Assembly (NCBI GenBank): GCA_027886185.1
Contig: WOAB01000142.1
Span: 496,001 to 560,000 of the forward strand
Direction of reading: 5' to 3'
Source: Rheum nobile
Taxonomy: Eukaryota > Streptophyta > Magnoliopsida > Caryophyllales > Polygonaceae
DNA: 64,000 nt
Under the pieces are notes generated by a model, which saw only the letters and a list, made by a program, of their open reading frames with translations, ran no database searches and had not been told where the DNA came from. The translations under genes and the position numbers were made by a program. Positions 13,089-23,597 of the stretch are shown here, in pieces; positions within the stretch are counted from its first letter, which is position 1; the number at the start of each line of letters is the position of its first letter.

Positions 13089-13964
13089 TGATGCGAACAA
13101 CCCCTGAAGTGTTGTCTGCAACGCAGGATCTTTGATTTCTCAAGCTTGATTTCGATTCTCCTCTTCCGTAGCCAAAGTGATGGCTTTCCTAGGGTTAAAG
13201 AGATAACCCTCAAACGCGTTCAAAGTGATGAACATAGGATCAAAGAGATGATCACAAACACCGAAGAGACGATGAACAATTGCTCGAAGCGATGAGCTAC
13301 GGGATAGACGATCCGTGGGATCGAAGAGTTGACGTTGGAACTCAAGGGAAGGAGTGTACTCAACTTTACTACTCAAATTCAACGTAACTTTATTGATGAC
13401 ATAAGTAGTGTTTATATAACACAATTTCGTGGCCTGTAGCCTTGCAAAAGAAGAAAACTATCTAATGCGAAAAATAAGGAAACTAGATAAAAGATAAGAT
13501 CTTGCTAAAGAAGCAATTAGGAAACCAAACAATCTTGGATCCTAATTCTTCTTATCTAATCCTAAATAAATAATAAACTAATTAATAATGCTGAAAATAA
13601 AGATATTCTAACAAGGAAAATCGGATATAAACTTATCTAACTAATCTAAGTAGATAATTCCCGTTGGCAATTGTACAGCTCTCAGTAAAACTCGATTTTG
13701 ACCATCTTCTTGTTGGAATCTTGATTTGACGTAAACTATGAAGTTGTAGATCTTTGAATCAGATTTCCAACGCATCTTGAATCATCACGAGATCAATTTT
13801 CTAGCCACAGTTATGACCGTTATACCGAAGACTGTCCAGAACCAAATCGCCAGTAATAATTCCGCGGTCGCGGCTATGGCTTCGCGGTCGCGGAAAACCT
13901 TCTGTAATCCTTAAGCCTCTTCCTTGGAGGCCTTTGATTAATTCTCTCATGCATGTTGCTATCA
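13089..13964 (-). repeat. GAG-1 3' LTR (876 bp)
   Basis: On the plus strand it reads TGATGCGAACAACC to TGTTGCTATCA. It is followed by ATCTCCCCTTCTT, the complement of a purine-rich plus-strand primer. Two GC boxes centred at 13868.5 and 13888.5 (ccgcggtcgcgg type) lie exactly 20 bp apart. Confidence 0.9.
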
Positions 13965-14946
13965 ATCTCCCCTTCTTGACTTCGAATCGTCCCCGATTCG
14001 ACGTGGATGAAGAAAGAAGCATCAAGTAGAGAGACACGAACATCCATAAAGAGCAAAGGAACAAGTTGTGCATTAGCCTCGAATAATATCAAAGTTATCA
14101 CCTTTGCGGCTGAATCGTCTATGATTGTGGTGGGAGCAAGGTGGGTAGGAACAACAATAGAGACCTCAAGCTGACCAGATACGAGCATAGGTTGTAGAAG
14201 CTGTGATGAGTGCGGCGGAGGGGCCGGTGAAAGGTTGCGTTGTGACGAACAACCATCAAGGATCGGGGCTTCGACAACCTCTTCCTCATACTCGTCCCAC
14301 TTGGGATGATCAAAGGACATAGGACAGGATTCCACATCCACCAAATGGCTGCGTTGTGACGAACAACCATCAAGGACCGGGGCGTCGACGACCTCTTCCT
14401 TTGGAAGCTCGGTGTCGGGCATGACCGTGGGAGAGATGAAGATTGGCTCGGCGGGCACAATGGGCACCTCTGCGGGCATGCCGAGTGGAGTCGCGACGGG
14501 CGTCGTGGTAGGTGCGATGAAGGCCGGCGCGGCAAGGACAATAGGCTGCAGGGAGCACGCTGGGACGCACTCGGTGGGTTGCGGAGGGCGCGCTTGAACG
14601 CGCTCGGTGTGGACCAAAAGTTGGGGCCTTGATCGACTTTTGGTGCGCTCTGCGTGGGCCTGAGCGTCAAACTCTGCAGCAAAATGTTGAGTCATGTGAA
14701 ACACGAGATGCGCCCATGTCTCAACGGGACGTTGACGACGATGCCATCGATCATCTTCAACCCGGTACCACCAGTCGAGGGCGTAGCCGGTGAAGCATAG
14801 AATGGCGACGTCGTACTACTCATACTCGTCGTAGTCTCGATGGCTGAAGTAGTACGCCATATGACGGGTCCACTCAAGGAACGAGTCAGGATCATCATGC
14901 CCGGCAAAGCGTCAACGACGAACCCAGGTGTCAGGTGGATACGACA
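13965..14946 (-). pseudogene. GAG-1 Gag-like protein, broken
   Basis: Read on the minus strand from about 14946 (MSYPPDTWVRR). The core reads SFLEWTRHMAYYFSHRDYDEYE, then a TAG at 14816-14818 where GAG-2 has a Gln codon, then GYALDWWYRVEDDRW and ETWAHLVFHMTQHF. This is the W-rich helical pattern of plant retrotransposon gag proteins. The C-terminal half (14690-13970) is Pro/Ala-rich and contains a duplicated 13-residue block, APVLDGCSSQR and APILDGCSSQR, encoded by direct repeats about 114 bp apart (near 14250 and 14365). The end has a GRFE motif just before the polypurine tract, as in GAG-2. It should package element RNA; other enzymes must come from a helper. Confidence 0.78.
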
Positions 14947-15239
14947 TGTGAAAGCATAGGCCGGATCTTCCCGCGGCGGCTAGGGTTTGGCAGCAACACT
15001 ACTTTCGAATTTTGCCCTTTTGGTGGGGCAAACGAACTCTGATTTGGACGAATTTTATATGCCTGGACTTGTATCGAAAAGATATACCAGATTCTGGAAG
15101 AAAATTTCAGAAACAAGAAAAAAAATTCGACCGATATCTAGGCAGAACTGAGAACGTCTTGGCGTCATTGCAAGCGATGTCGGTGGAGAAGTGCGCGGCC
15201 TACTCAAGACCGAGAGAAGAAACAAACTTAGCTTGGATA

Positions 15240-15252
15240 GGCTCTGATGCCA
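15240..15252 (-). promoter_or_regulatory. GAG-1 primer binding site
   Basis: On the minus strand, TGGCATCAGAGC follows the LTR end by two bases. It is identical in its first 12 bases to the CRV-2 primer site, which fits mobilisation by the CRV machinery. Confidence 0.85.
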
Positions 15253-15254
15253 GT

Positions 15255-16097
15255 TGATGCGAACAACCCCTGAAGTCCTGTCTGCAATGCAGGATCTTTG
15301 ATTCCTCAAGCTTGATTTCGATTCTCCTCTTTCGTAGCCAAAGTGATGGCTTTCCTAGGGTTAAAGAGATAACCCTCAGACGCATTCAAAGTGATGAACA
15401 AAGGATCAAAGAGATGATCACAAACACCGAAGAGACGATGAACAATTGCTCGAAGCGACGAGCTACGTGATAGACGATTCTTGGGATCGAAGAGTTGACG
15501 TTGGAACTCAAGGGAAGGAGCGTACTCAACTTTACTACTCAAATTCAACGTAACTTTATTGATGACATAAGTAGTGTTTATATAACACAATTTCGTGGCC
15601 TATAGCCTTGCAAAAGAAGAAAACTATCTAATGCGAAAAATAAGGAAACTAGATAAAATATAAGATCTTGCTAAAGAAGCAATTAGGAAACCAAACAATC
15701 TTGGATCCTAATTATTCTTATCTAATACTAAAGAAATAATAAACTAATTAATAATGCTGAAAATAAAGATATTCTAGCAAGGAAAATCGGATATAATCTT
15801 ATCTAACTAATCTAAGTAGATAATTCCCGTTGGCAATTGCACAGCTCTCAGTAAAACTCAATTTTGACCATCTTCTTGTTGGAATCTTGATTTGACGTAA
15901 ACTATGAAGTTGTAGATCTTTGAATCAGATTTCCAACGCATCTTGAATCATCACGAGATCAATTTTCTAGCCACAGTTATGATCGTTTTACCGAAAACTG
16001 TCCAGAACCAAATCGCCAGTAATAATTCCGCGGTCGCGGCTATGGCTTCCGCGGTTGCGGAAAACCCTCTGTAATCCTTAAGCCTCTTCCTTGGAGG
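15255..16097 (-). repeat. GAG-1 5' LTR, outer end lost (843 bp)
   Basis: Matches the left LTR over its whole length but stops at 16097, after TTGGAGG, where the left copy continues for another ~33 bp to its terminal TATCA. The next base begins hAT transposase sequence. GC boxes at 16033.5 and 16054.5 match those of the other LTR with one extra base between them. Confidence 0.88.
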
Positions 16098-16715
16098 AAT
16101 CTTAAAGGTAGGGCACATGGATAATATAAGATCCTGGAAGAAAGGCTTCTCCACAAAACTAAAAGGCAACTCTTCTCCAACTATCAGTCTAATCAGATTT
16201 CTCCTCACAACATCTAGATCTAGCACCCAATTTTTCATCTTATAAAGTTCACCTTTAGAAAGTTTCTCTAAGACAATTTTAGATTGGGTACCTCGATCCT
16301 TGTTTTCTGGGTTCTCTACACAAGTCTTGGAGTGCTTGATCAGATTTGTGGTTCCATTCTTCAAAGTATCTACATGAAATGTTTTCTTGCAATAGTTGCA
16401 TTCTGGTCTAGGCTTCTTGTTTTTGTCAATAAAGGGCCTGAAATGTTTCCAAGCAGCACTGTGTTTCCCTTTCATCAAGTCTTCCGATGCATTTTCATCC
16501 TCTTCAACCTCCCTCCGAGGTTGTTTTGTGGGTCGATTACCCTCCTCATCTAGACCATTATCCTCATAGTCCTCATCAAAATCAGGATCCATTATTTCAT
16601 GCTCTGGTGAAGTTTCTGAAGCAATTGATCGTATCAAATCTTGAGACTCCGAATGAGTGCTAGTTGTAGCTCTAGTAGATACTCTAGATCTCTTTTTGGA
16701 TTGAGAGCTCGACAT
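16098..16715 (-). pseudogene. hAT transposase, N-terminal part only
   Basis: The frame starts at 16715 (MSSSQSKKRSRV) and holds an acidic linker followed by a BED-type zinc finger at about residues 85-130 (AAWKHFRPF, CNYCKKTF, LIKHSKTC). It continues into the start of the catalytic region (FVEKPFFQDLI, CPTFKI) and then breaks at 16098, where GAG-1 sequence takes over; open translation past that point is GAG-1 LTR. Intact plant hAT transposases are about 650-750 residues, so only about 206 remain and the DDE catalytic residues and dimerisation domain are gone. The BED finger would bind element ends, but this copy cannot catalyse transposition. 16716-17353 upstream is AT-rich, with no gene visible. 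Confidence 0.88.
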
Positions 16716-17353
16716 CTACACAAAAGAATAGCATAGATAAGTTTACACATTGAAAAGAATAAATTATAAAGAGTAAAGATATACTTTCATGGTATGAAAT
16801 ACAAAAACGATACTTACATTTGATGAAAATCTATCTGTTGTTTTGTATTTAACAATCTCACAATCTCATAACACTTGTCCAAGAATTCAAAATAACTGAA
16901 ATCACAACATATTAAAAACTTATTAATATAAGTTATATACGTTATATAGACTATATATATAGTAATATAAGGCTACTGCAGAATCATAATTTTTCAACTA
17001 AGGCTACTGCAAAAGTGCAAATAGACAAAACTTCATATTGCAATGCATAATTTTTCAATCAAACATTACAAATTGTATATCAGTATATGAATCAGAATTT
17101 TTCAAAGAAGCACATAATCAGAATTTCACTCTACAGTATATGAATGAAAAGCATTAGAGGGGCTGAATTTTGACAGATGGGTAATGTGAAATTGTATATC
17201 AGTATATGAATGAAAAGCATCAAACGGCATGAACTAGGAGAGCATAAATTAGAGGGGCTGAATTTTGACAGATGAAACACAGTATATATGAAATATGAAT
17301 CCGACAAACCTTGCTGAAGACTTCTGACTGAGTCGATTTCGTGGGAGACTTCG

Positions 17354-18758
17354 TGACGGACGAGTTTTCAGTCGTCTTAACCCTAGTCAAAATAAATCCT
17401 AGCAAACCTAAACTAAGTAGTCAGGGTAAGCAAGGTCAATCCCACATGGAGAAAGTGATTTCTTAGTGTTTCTTAGCATGTAAGTAACAAGAGGGGGGTT
17501 TTGGTTTGGTTTCAAGTAACAATCAAACAAGGCAAATAACAAAGCAAAGAGTTTTTAGTCAATTAAGGAAAAACACTTAGCCAGATAAATATCCACTTTT
17601 CCTATGAAAGATCAATCCTAGGTCATCTCTATTCCTTTCCTTTGATTATTCATGTCCCTATTTTAAAATAGTTAATAGTCCAACCAGTCCTAATAACCCT
17701 AACTATCAAACAAATCCCTACTAACCTTCAAGATTTAATTCAACAACAGCAAGAAGCATATGAATTAGCCAGGATACATGCAACATCACAACCAGCAATA
17801 TTTAACATGCAATCAATCTTCTTTCATAACAATCTAGTCCAACCAGTCCTAGATAATCATGGATGCTACTCTAGATAAGGAATCTCAACCAGTAAATTCT
17901 AAACCCTGGCAATAGATAATTACTAAACTCAATTAGGTGATCAGTCTAGTTAAATCAATAACAATCAATATGAATATGCTCAAGAGAAAATATATAATCC
18001 AAAGGAATTAGGAAATAGAGAATTAACCTCACAATCAAATCATAAGAAAAAGCTTCAATCGTCGGACTAAGCAAAGGGTGCTTAGCTCCTCATAGTCTTG
18101 GAAAACATAATTCTTGAAAGGGAAAAACTGATGAACGTAATAACTGATGATATGAAAAGTATGAAGTTCTAACAATGAATATAAACTAGGGTAATATAGC
18201 TAACCCTAAAACTCCTAACGAAAAGATAACGAATGAAATCTAAAAGGAAACTAAATAATAGTTCGGAAATAAAATAATAATAAAGAAAGTTGAAATAAGA
18301 AAAATAAACAAAACTTCGGAAAAGCCTCGGTCTGACTCCCGTGTAGAACCGCGACCGCGGTGGACACGCCGCCATCGCGGTTTATTCAAAGCTTCTCTCG
18401 ACTTTCAGGTAACCATTTACCGCGGGCGCGGTTAATTCACCGCCATCGCGGTCGGAGATCTTCTTCACTCCTTTTCTCAGAAATCGTCGTGATCGTCTTG
18501 TCCTCTCTTCCTTGCTCGCGGGCACTCGCGGCATCCCCTTAGCTCCTCCTTTCGTGTGGCTTCCTCCATGGATCTTCTTCGTTTACTCAGGTGGTCAACT
18601 CCTCTTCCTCTGGATGTCTTCAATTAGCTCCTCCAGACCACCAAATCCACACTTCTCCGCTCTAACTCCAAATCCACAATTGTGCTCTAAATCTATCCAA
18701 ATGGCACCTCAAACCTGGTAACAACTCCTAGAAATGCACTATAAAATAGTGTTGATCA
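17354..18758 (-). repeat. SOLO-2: solo LTR of an Athila-like element (1405 bp)
   Basis: Plus-strand ends are TGACGGACGAG and GTGTTGATCA, the reverse complement of ATH-1-type LTR ends. CTTCG flanks it on both sides (17349-17353 and 18759-18763). Sequence matches the ATH-1 LTR at both ends (GTCAAAATAAA block, TGCACTATAAAATA block). No internal region remains. Four GC boxes are centred at 18354.5, 18374.5, 18425.5 and 18445.5, two pairs each 20 bp apart. Confidence 0.93.
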
Positions 18759-19393
18759 CTTCGGTTCAGACTTCAAAGCCTAGGTGCCAAGAAAGAGTCT
18801 TGGTTGAGCCTAGGTGCCAAGCAAATCTATATCTGATTTGAGGAAAGTATTACCTGGACTCCTGGAGTTGCACACGACCTCGCATTAGCATGAACACCAC
18901 CGGCGTCAAGCAGCAGCAACTGAGGGGCAGGTCGCGGGCAGCGTCATCAAGCAGGGGGACTGGCCGACTGGGACTGGAAGCAGGGGGACGCACCGTCGCA
19001 CCGAGCCAACGACGCAGGAGCGGCAGGACTAGGACTTGCCGAAAGCCGAATGCCGACTGGGAGTCTGGGAGGAGTGGGAGCTTGGAGGAGGCGGGCGAGT
19101 TTGGAACTTGGAAGTTCGAAGAAGACGAAGGCGGGCGAGTAGGGTAGGGCCGACTGAGTAGTGATTCTTCATATGGGGCTTATGGGCCTTTCTTTCTTTA
19201 CCTAAACCAATTAACCAGCCCAACATCTTCCACTTATTTTTTTTATTTCGGTTTAACCAAACCGAAATTAAACCGAACTGAAAACCCAAAATACATGAAC
19301 CAAAAACCGAACCGAATTATTTCGGTTTTGGTTTGGATCAGTTTTTCGGTTCGGTTAAAAATTTTGGTTTACCCGAACCGTGCTCAGCCCTAA

Positions 19394-19739
19394 CCATGGT
19401 GCATGTCCATGCGACCTTCAACGTCACCGACTTGGAACCATATGTGGAGCCAAAGTTCGATGATGGTGAAGCGGGGACGCTTCACAGCCAAGTGGGGGAG
19501 GGTGATGCGCTCCTACCCACCATGATTGCCACAGAGGAAGAGGAAGCTATGAGCACTCGCTCAGAAGGACCAATAACACGATCACGGGCCAAAGCCATCG
19601 CCAACACGACACAATCATTGATTGTACGCGACGTCGCTAGCCAAGGGACGCAAGAGACCGTGTTCTCCCTCAGAAGCCTCCAACCAAGTCCAGGGAACGC
19701 GTTCTCTATCAATATACTTTCCACCATCATTGAACGCAA
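19394..19739 (+). pseudogene. CRV-1 Pol C-terminal tail
   Basis: After the hAT element the CRV-1 frame resumes with HATFNVTDLEPYVEPKF, homologous to the CRV-2 Pol end at 59770-59830. It then crosses the LTR border at 19503 in frame and ends with EGPITRSRAKAI and about 50 more residues, stopping near 19745. About 150 bp of pol expected between 13088 and here are missing, lost with the deletion at 16097/16098. The tail follows the integrase C-terminal domain and may guide insertion-site choice, as C-terminal motifs do in chromoviruses; that role is inference. Confidence 0.8.
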
Positions 19740-19878
19740 TCGTTGAGTTGTTTTGTGATTTTAGAACATTTACATTTTGTTAGTTATTTCTTTTGGGCGT
19801 GTGTTCCACGCGTGTCGCGTGGGCTAGCCCATTAAGCGAGACTCGGCCCATCCGAGTCCCGCTATCCCTTACAAAGTG
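19503..19878 (+). repeat. CRV-1 3' LTR, truncated (376 bp of ~758)
   Basis: Starts TGATGCG and follows the 5' LTR closely through GGGCGTGTGTTCC and GGGCTAGCCCAT to GCTATCCCTTA, then stops just before where the 5' copy has its TATA box. The next sequence belongs to an unrelated LTR. Confidence 0.88.
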
Positions 19879-20711
19879 GTATCATGATCCATGGAGACAT
19901 GAAGGGAGAGATGAAGATGGTGCCATGAGAGTGATTGGCCATGGTGGTCAAGGAAGACATAAAGATGACCAAGGGGCTGACTAGAAGAGAAGAAAAGTTG
20001 GCCATGGTGATGGTGAGCTTGGCCGTGGCATGATGGGAGGAGCTAGAGGTGGCTGCCAAGGGGTGTATGAGGGCCGGCCAAACCAAGCAAAAAGGGAGGA
20101 TGGAACCTTGTATATATAGTGAGCTAGAAGAAGGTTCTAGCTAATAAAAATCTCTATATCTTAGTCATGGAAATCTCTAGACAATTCATGAAAATATGAC
20201 ATGAAAAGCAAGCCAAGAAAGCATAAAAATGGGGGAAGAAAAATATCTTCTTAAGGATAAACATATACTTAACAAAATGCTATTTTGTCTTTTTGTGGCA
20301 TGGTATTTTTAACTATAATATATATATAGGATTGAAATATCCTATTAATTGCCTAGAAAATTTTCAATTCCAATACTAATCCCGTATTACTCGTCAACTT
20401 CCACATAATAACTAATCGTAGGAAATAACTTAGAATTTATATCCTAGAATTTCAAGTCATGATATTAATTTCATAATTATGATAAACCTCAAATATATTA
20501 ACTCCTCAAGCATTAATCAAGACGACAGAATCTGAACAAGCTTATATCACCCAAGAGAATCAAATGCCGTCATTCCACAAAACGACAAAAACCTAAAATT
20601 TCCAAATCATTGTCATTAATTCCTAAAACATATTAATTCCTCAAAGATTAATCGAAAAGTCAAATTCTAAATGATCCCAACTTTGTTTTCTAAAAAACTT
20701 CGGATATTACA
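19879..20711 (-). repeat. Fragment of a third gypsy-type LTR
   Basis: The right end, read on the minus strand, is TGTAATATCCGAAG, the same type of start as the TEK-1 LTR (TGTAATATCCCTC). The left end is cut at the CRV-1 junction. It carries TATATATAG near 20112 and no gene. The whole body is too diverged from TEK-1 for me to align by eye, so family membership is tentative. Confidence 0.5.
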
Positions 20712-21781
20712 GTGTGTGACCTCATAGGACCCAGTTATTATAACCATTGACCTAACCCGATTAAACCCATTAATTATAGTTGGTTTCTAGCAAATCATTA
20801 CGTTTCCTAAAATATTCGATTATAAATCTCTATTAATAGTCTTATTCCATGTTCAGTAATTGCACATTAAATTAAAGAACATAATTCCTTCGCTCAATGC
20901 ACACTATACCCTGTTTTTTCAGTTGGGTAATATATATGTTTTTTAGGTACTCAATTTGTAGTAAAATTTGTGCCATACGTTAAGTTGAAATTATAGTGTT
21001 CAAGAAAACAAGGGTGCGAAAGTGCAAAATTTCCCAATCTATTAAGGCTAGATGAATAACATGTTATTCATCTAGTTATTCCACTGTGAACCAGTAACTC
21101 TTGATTGGTATGAATAATTGAATATATATATAGTTATACAAGAATCGTAAAACGAACAAGAATATATATATACAAATAATATACAGGGATAATCTAGAAA
21201 CTATATCTATATACATAAATAACAAGGGTGCGAAAGTGCAAAATATACGTTAAGTTGAAATTATATACGTAAAATATACGTTTTATAGTGTTCAAGAAAA
21301 CAAGGGTGCGAAAGTGCAAAATTTCCCAATCTATTAAGGCTAGATGAATAACATGTTATTCATCTAGTTATTCCACTGTGAACCAGTAACTCTTGATTGG
21401 TATGAATAATTGAATATATATATATAGTTATACAAGAATCGTAAAACAAACAAGAATATATATACAAATAATATACAGGGATAATCTAGAAACTATATCT
21501 ATCAGTATAACCTAAAGGCATGGGTTACTTCTTCAAATTATGCATGCTTATATCTTAAAACTGATGATGTGTTGCTCTGATAATATGCCATCTGCTTCCT
21601 TTTTTTTGGTGGCATTTCTATTGACTCATGTAATTTACTTTTTTTTCTTTTTCTTATTTTCATTTCTTTTCTTACTTCTTAATTTTTGCTTATTCTAAAT
21701 ACTCATGGACTTTCATAGGATTTACGGATATGCCATTATTTTTATTACTCCTGGACTGCCATTATTTTTACACCGCGGCTA
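20712..21781. other. AT-rich non-coding DNA with an internal duplication
   Basis: No gene is seen. It contains a direct duplication (20993-21211 and 21285-21503) described separately, then T-rich sequence (21600-21700) up to the DNA transposon end. Confidence 0.6.
20993..21503. repeat. Direct duplication, ~219-bp units 292 bp apart
   Basis: Units 20993-21211 and 21285-21503 are nearly identical, differing mainly in TA-repeat length. Each contains a perfect 28-bp palindrome (21048-21075 and 21340-21367) centred on AACATGTT with arms reading CTAGATGAAT. The intervening ~73 bp repeats smaller pieces (AAGGGTGCGAAAGTGC, TATACGT). Confidence 0.85.
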
Positions 21782-22092
21782 AATACATTTTTTATTTATA
21801 CAATGTTCGCAAGTGCACGTACTACATTTACGTGTCAAGGTTGGCATGTGCACGTAATACATGTACGTGGCTGACATGTGCACGTAATACATGTACGTGG
21901 CTGACATGTGCACGTAATACATGTACGTGGCTGACATGTGCACGTAATACATGTACGTGCCAAATTGCCTTTGTTGCCAAGGTTGTTCTTTAGGTTATAC
22001 ATTTTATTATATTAAACTTTTGTTTGATGCCTTTGTTGCTCGATGTTTTGCTTTGATGATTTATTTTGATAAATAGAACCAAAAGTCACAAT
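21782..22092 (+). repeat. Left terminal inverted repeat with four 30-bp tandem units
   Basis: Begins AATACATTTTTTATTTATAC and ends CCAAAAGTCACAA. Four perfect 30-bp units start at 21845, 21875, 21905 and 21935 (CATGTGCACGTAATACATGT plus ACGTGGCTGA). Translation of these repeats gives an artificial open frame, not a protein. Confidence 0.88.
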
Positions 22093-22108
22093 GGCAATGA
22101 TAAGACCC

Positions 22109-22812
22109 TGATGCGCCCCTACCCAACATGAATGCCACAGAGGAGGAAGAGGCTATGAGCATGCGCTTAGAAGGACCAATCACCAGAGCACGCGCTAAAG
22201 CTATCGCCAACGCGACACAATCTATGATTGTTCGCGTCGTCTCTGGCCAAGGCACAATGGAGACCGCGTTCTCTCTGAAGCATCTCCAACAAAATCCAGA
22301 GAACGCATTCTCTGTCGTTCTTCTCTCAACTATGGAATGAACGCGTTCTTTTTAAACTGATTGTAATCTTTTAAGACATTAATTATCTAGGTTTTACTTT
22401 AGGGCGTGTGCTCCACGTATGTCGCGTGGGCCATCCCATTTGGCGAGACTCAGCCCATCAGAGTCTCGCGAGCTAGCATAAAAGGACAACTCGTCCTCTG
22501 TAATTAGGTTACGTTCACTTTTAACCAAAGCTTGAGTTTGAGAGCTAATTGCCTCCTCCCCTTTGATCGGACGTCAAACACACTCTGTCTTCTCATCTCC
22601 TTCCTTTGCCACCGACGATACGGCCCTACTCGATCCAATCGAGGCTATCCTTCCTCCGCTGCCGACGCTACGGCCATACTCGATTTCCTTCGAGTCGTTA
22701 TCCCCCGCTGCCACCTCCCATACACCGCGTTCCACGCCCATTTTCACTAGTTCAATGTCACGCGGCTTCCCAAACAAGATCATCGATCCTTCGTCGTAGT
22801 AGGAACGCATCA
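22109..22812 (+). repeat. CRV-2 5' LTR (704 bp)
   Basis: Runs from TGATGCG to CGCATCA, a 7-bp perfect terminal inverted repeat. The first ~230 bp are open (MNATEEEEAMSMR then GPITRARAKAI) and end at a TGA near 22338. A TATA-like CATAAAAG lies at 22478-22485. One GACGCTAC box is at 22664-22671; the upstream one is mutated. Confidence 0.93.
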
Positions 22813-22814
22813 AC

Positions 22815-22827
22815 TGGCATCAGAGCC
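22815..22827 (+). promoter_or_regulatory. CRV-2 primer binding site (initiator Met tRNA type)
   Basis: TGGCATCAGAGCC starts two bases after the LTR, one mismatch from the standard plant TGGTATCAGAGCC. The leader 22828-23597 that follows has no gene. Confidence 0.88.
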
Positions 22828-23597
22828 TTGATCTTGTAAGTCGCTTCTCAAGTTTCACTTGTTCACGCAAATTTTTTCTTCCCCCATCATACTTGCTTCC
22901 GCCACCATACTCGTTCAAATTTTTTTTCCTTGCTAGTCCTTTCGGTTTCTACAAGATAATCTCTTGGCCGAATCTCTATTGATCCACGCGCAAATTAGGT
23001 GTGATTTGTTTGCATGAAATCCACGTAATTGATTGCATGATTTGTTGATTAATTGCATAAATTTTGCTGCACAACTTGCCATAATTAACGCGTTGACCAT
23101 CATAAAATCTGCAACAAATCTTTCTCTCTCCTATCACGCAAATCTCGTAATTTCTTTCCTTAAGTTACTTAGCCGTTTATTTTATTTTATTTAATTCTTA
23201 TTCGATTTTCAATTAATACAAGATCTCGGATTTGAATTTCAAAATTCAAAAAAAAAACGAAAGTCAATTAAAAAAACGCGACTTTCCAAAACAAGAGAAG
23301 TAAAGCCAAAATAAGGCAACATTCTCCCCTCAACGGCTAGGCTCGTCTTCTTAACCTCTCCACCGTCTAGTGTCACGCGTGTTATTGTGTCTTGTTTGAA
23401 CGCGTTTTTTACGCAAGAGATTAAGACTTCGTTCTTTTGGTTTCGTTGCTTTTGTGCTTGCATATCACACTTGTTTTGCTTGCCTATTAGCCGCCCTCAA
23501 GGCCAAAAGAACGCGTTAACCTACGTGAACACTTGCTACTTGTTGAGTGCTTACTTGTTCATTGGTTTCTATTGTCTTTTGTGCACTTTTACTCGCG

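Larger units (their letters stand above)
13089..16097 (-). mobile_element. GAG-1: gag-only, non-autonomous LTR retrotransposon
   Basis: Minus-strand element with its 3' LTR on the left (13089-13964) and its 5' LTR on the right (15255-16097, missing about 33 bp of its outer end). The primer site is next to the right LTR at 15240-15252 (TGGCATCAGAGC on the minus strand). The inner 1.3 kb codes only for a Gag-like protein; there is no protease, RT or integrase. Left flank is CRV-1 pol, right flank is hAT sequence, and there is no target duplication, so the right end was removed by a later deletion that also ate the hAT element. GAG-2 at 56620-59086 has a related Gag. Confidence 0.88.
16098..19392 (-). 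mobile_element. Truncated hAT transposon
   Basis: The minus-strand 5' end is at 19392, where the sequence begins TAGGGCTGAGCACGG and continues with many CGGTTCGG / AACCGAA sub-terminal repeats (19250-19390), a classic hAT terminus. The transposase N-terminus lies at 16715-16098. The other end is deleted at 16097/16098. SOLO-2 is nested within the leader. The stretch 18764-19250 is GC-rich in its middle and contains no recognised gene. Assigning the whole interval to one hAT element is an inference from the order of parts. It inserted in the CRV-1 pol 3' region, whose tail resumes at 19394. Confidence 0.7.
3815..19878 (+). mobile_element. CRV-1: Ty3/gypsy chromovirus-like retrotransposon, nested and truncated
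   Basis: A plus-strand LTR retrotransposon with 5' LTR (3815-4572), primer site (4575-4587), gag-protease (5374-8062), RT-RNase H-integrase (10501-13088), pol tail (19394-19739) and a truncated 3' LTR (19503-19878). It is interrupted by SOLO-1, GAG-1 and a hAT transposon. The 3' LTR lacks its second half and directly abuts another LTR fragment. It is the same family as CRV-2: the two pol proteins align throughout. RT sequence (GLYEWLVMPFGLTNAPSTF) and the pol tail that runs into the LTR suggest a chromovirus close to the CRM or Reina clades; that clade call is inference. Numerous stops and one frame break make it inactive. Confidence 0.9.

Noticed and set aside
21730..21993. Frame with repeated LTCARNTCTW peptide.
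   Set aside because: It is the translation of the 30-bp tandem units of the terminal inverted repeat.
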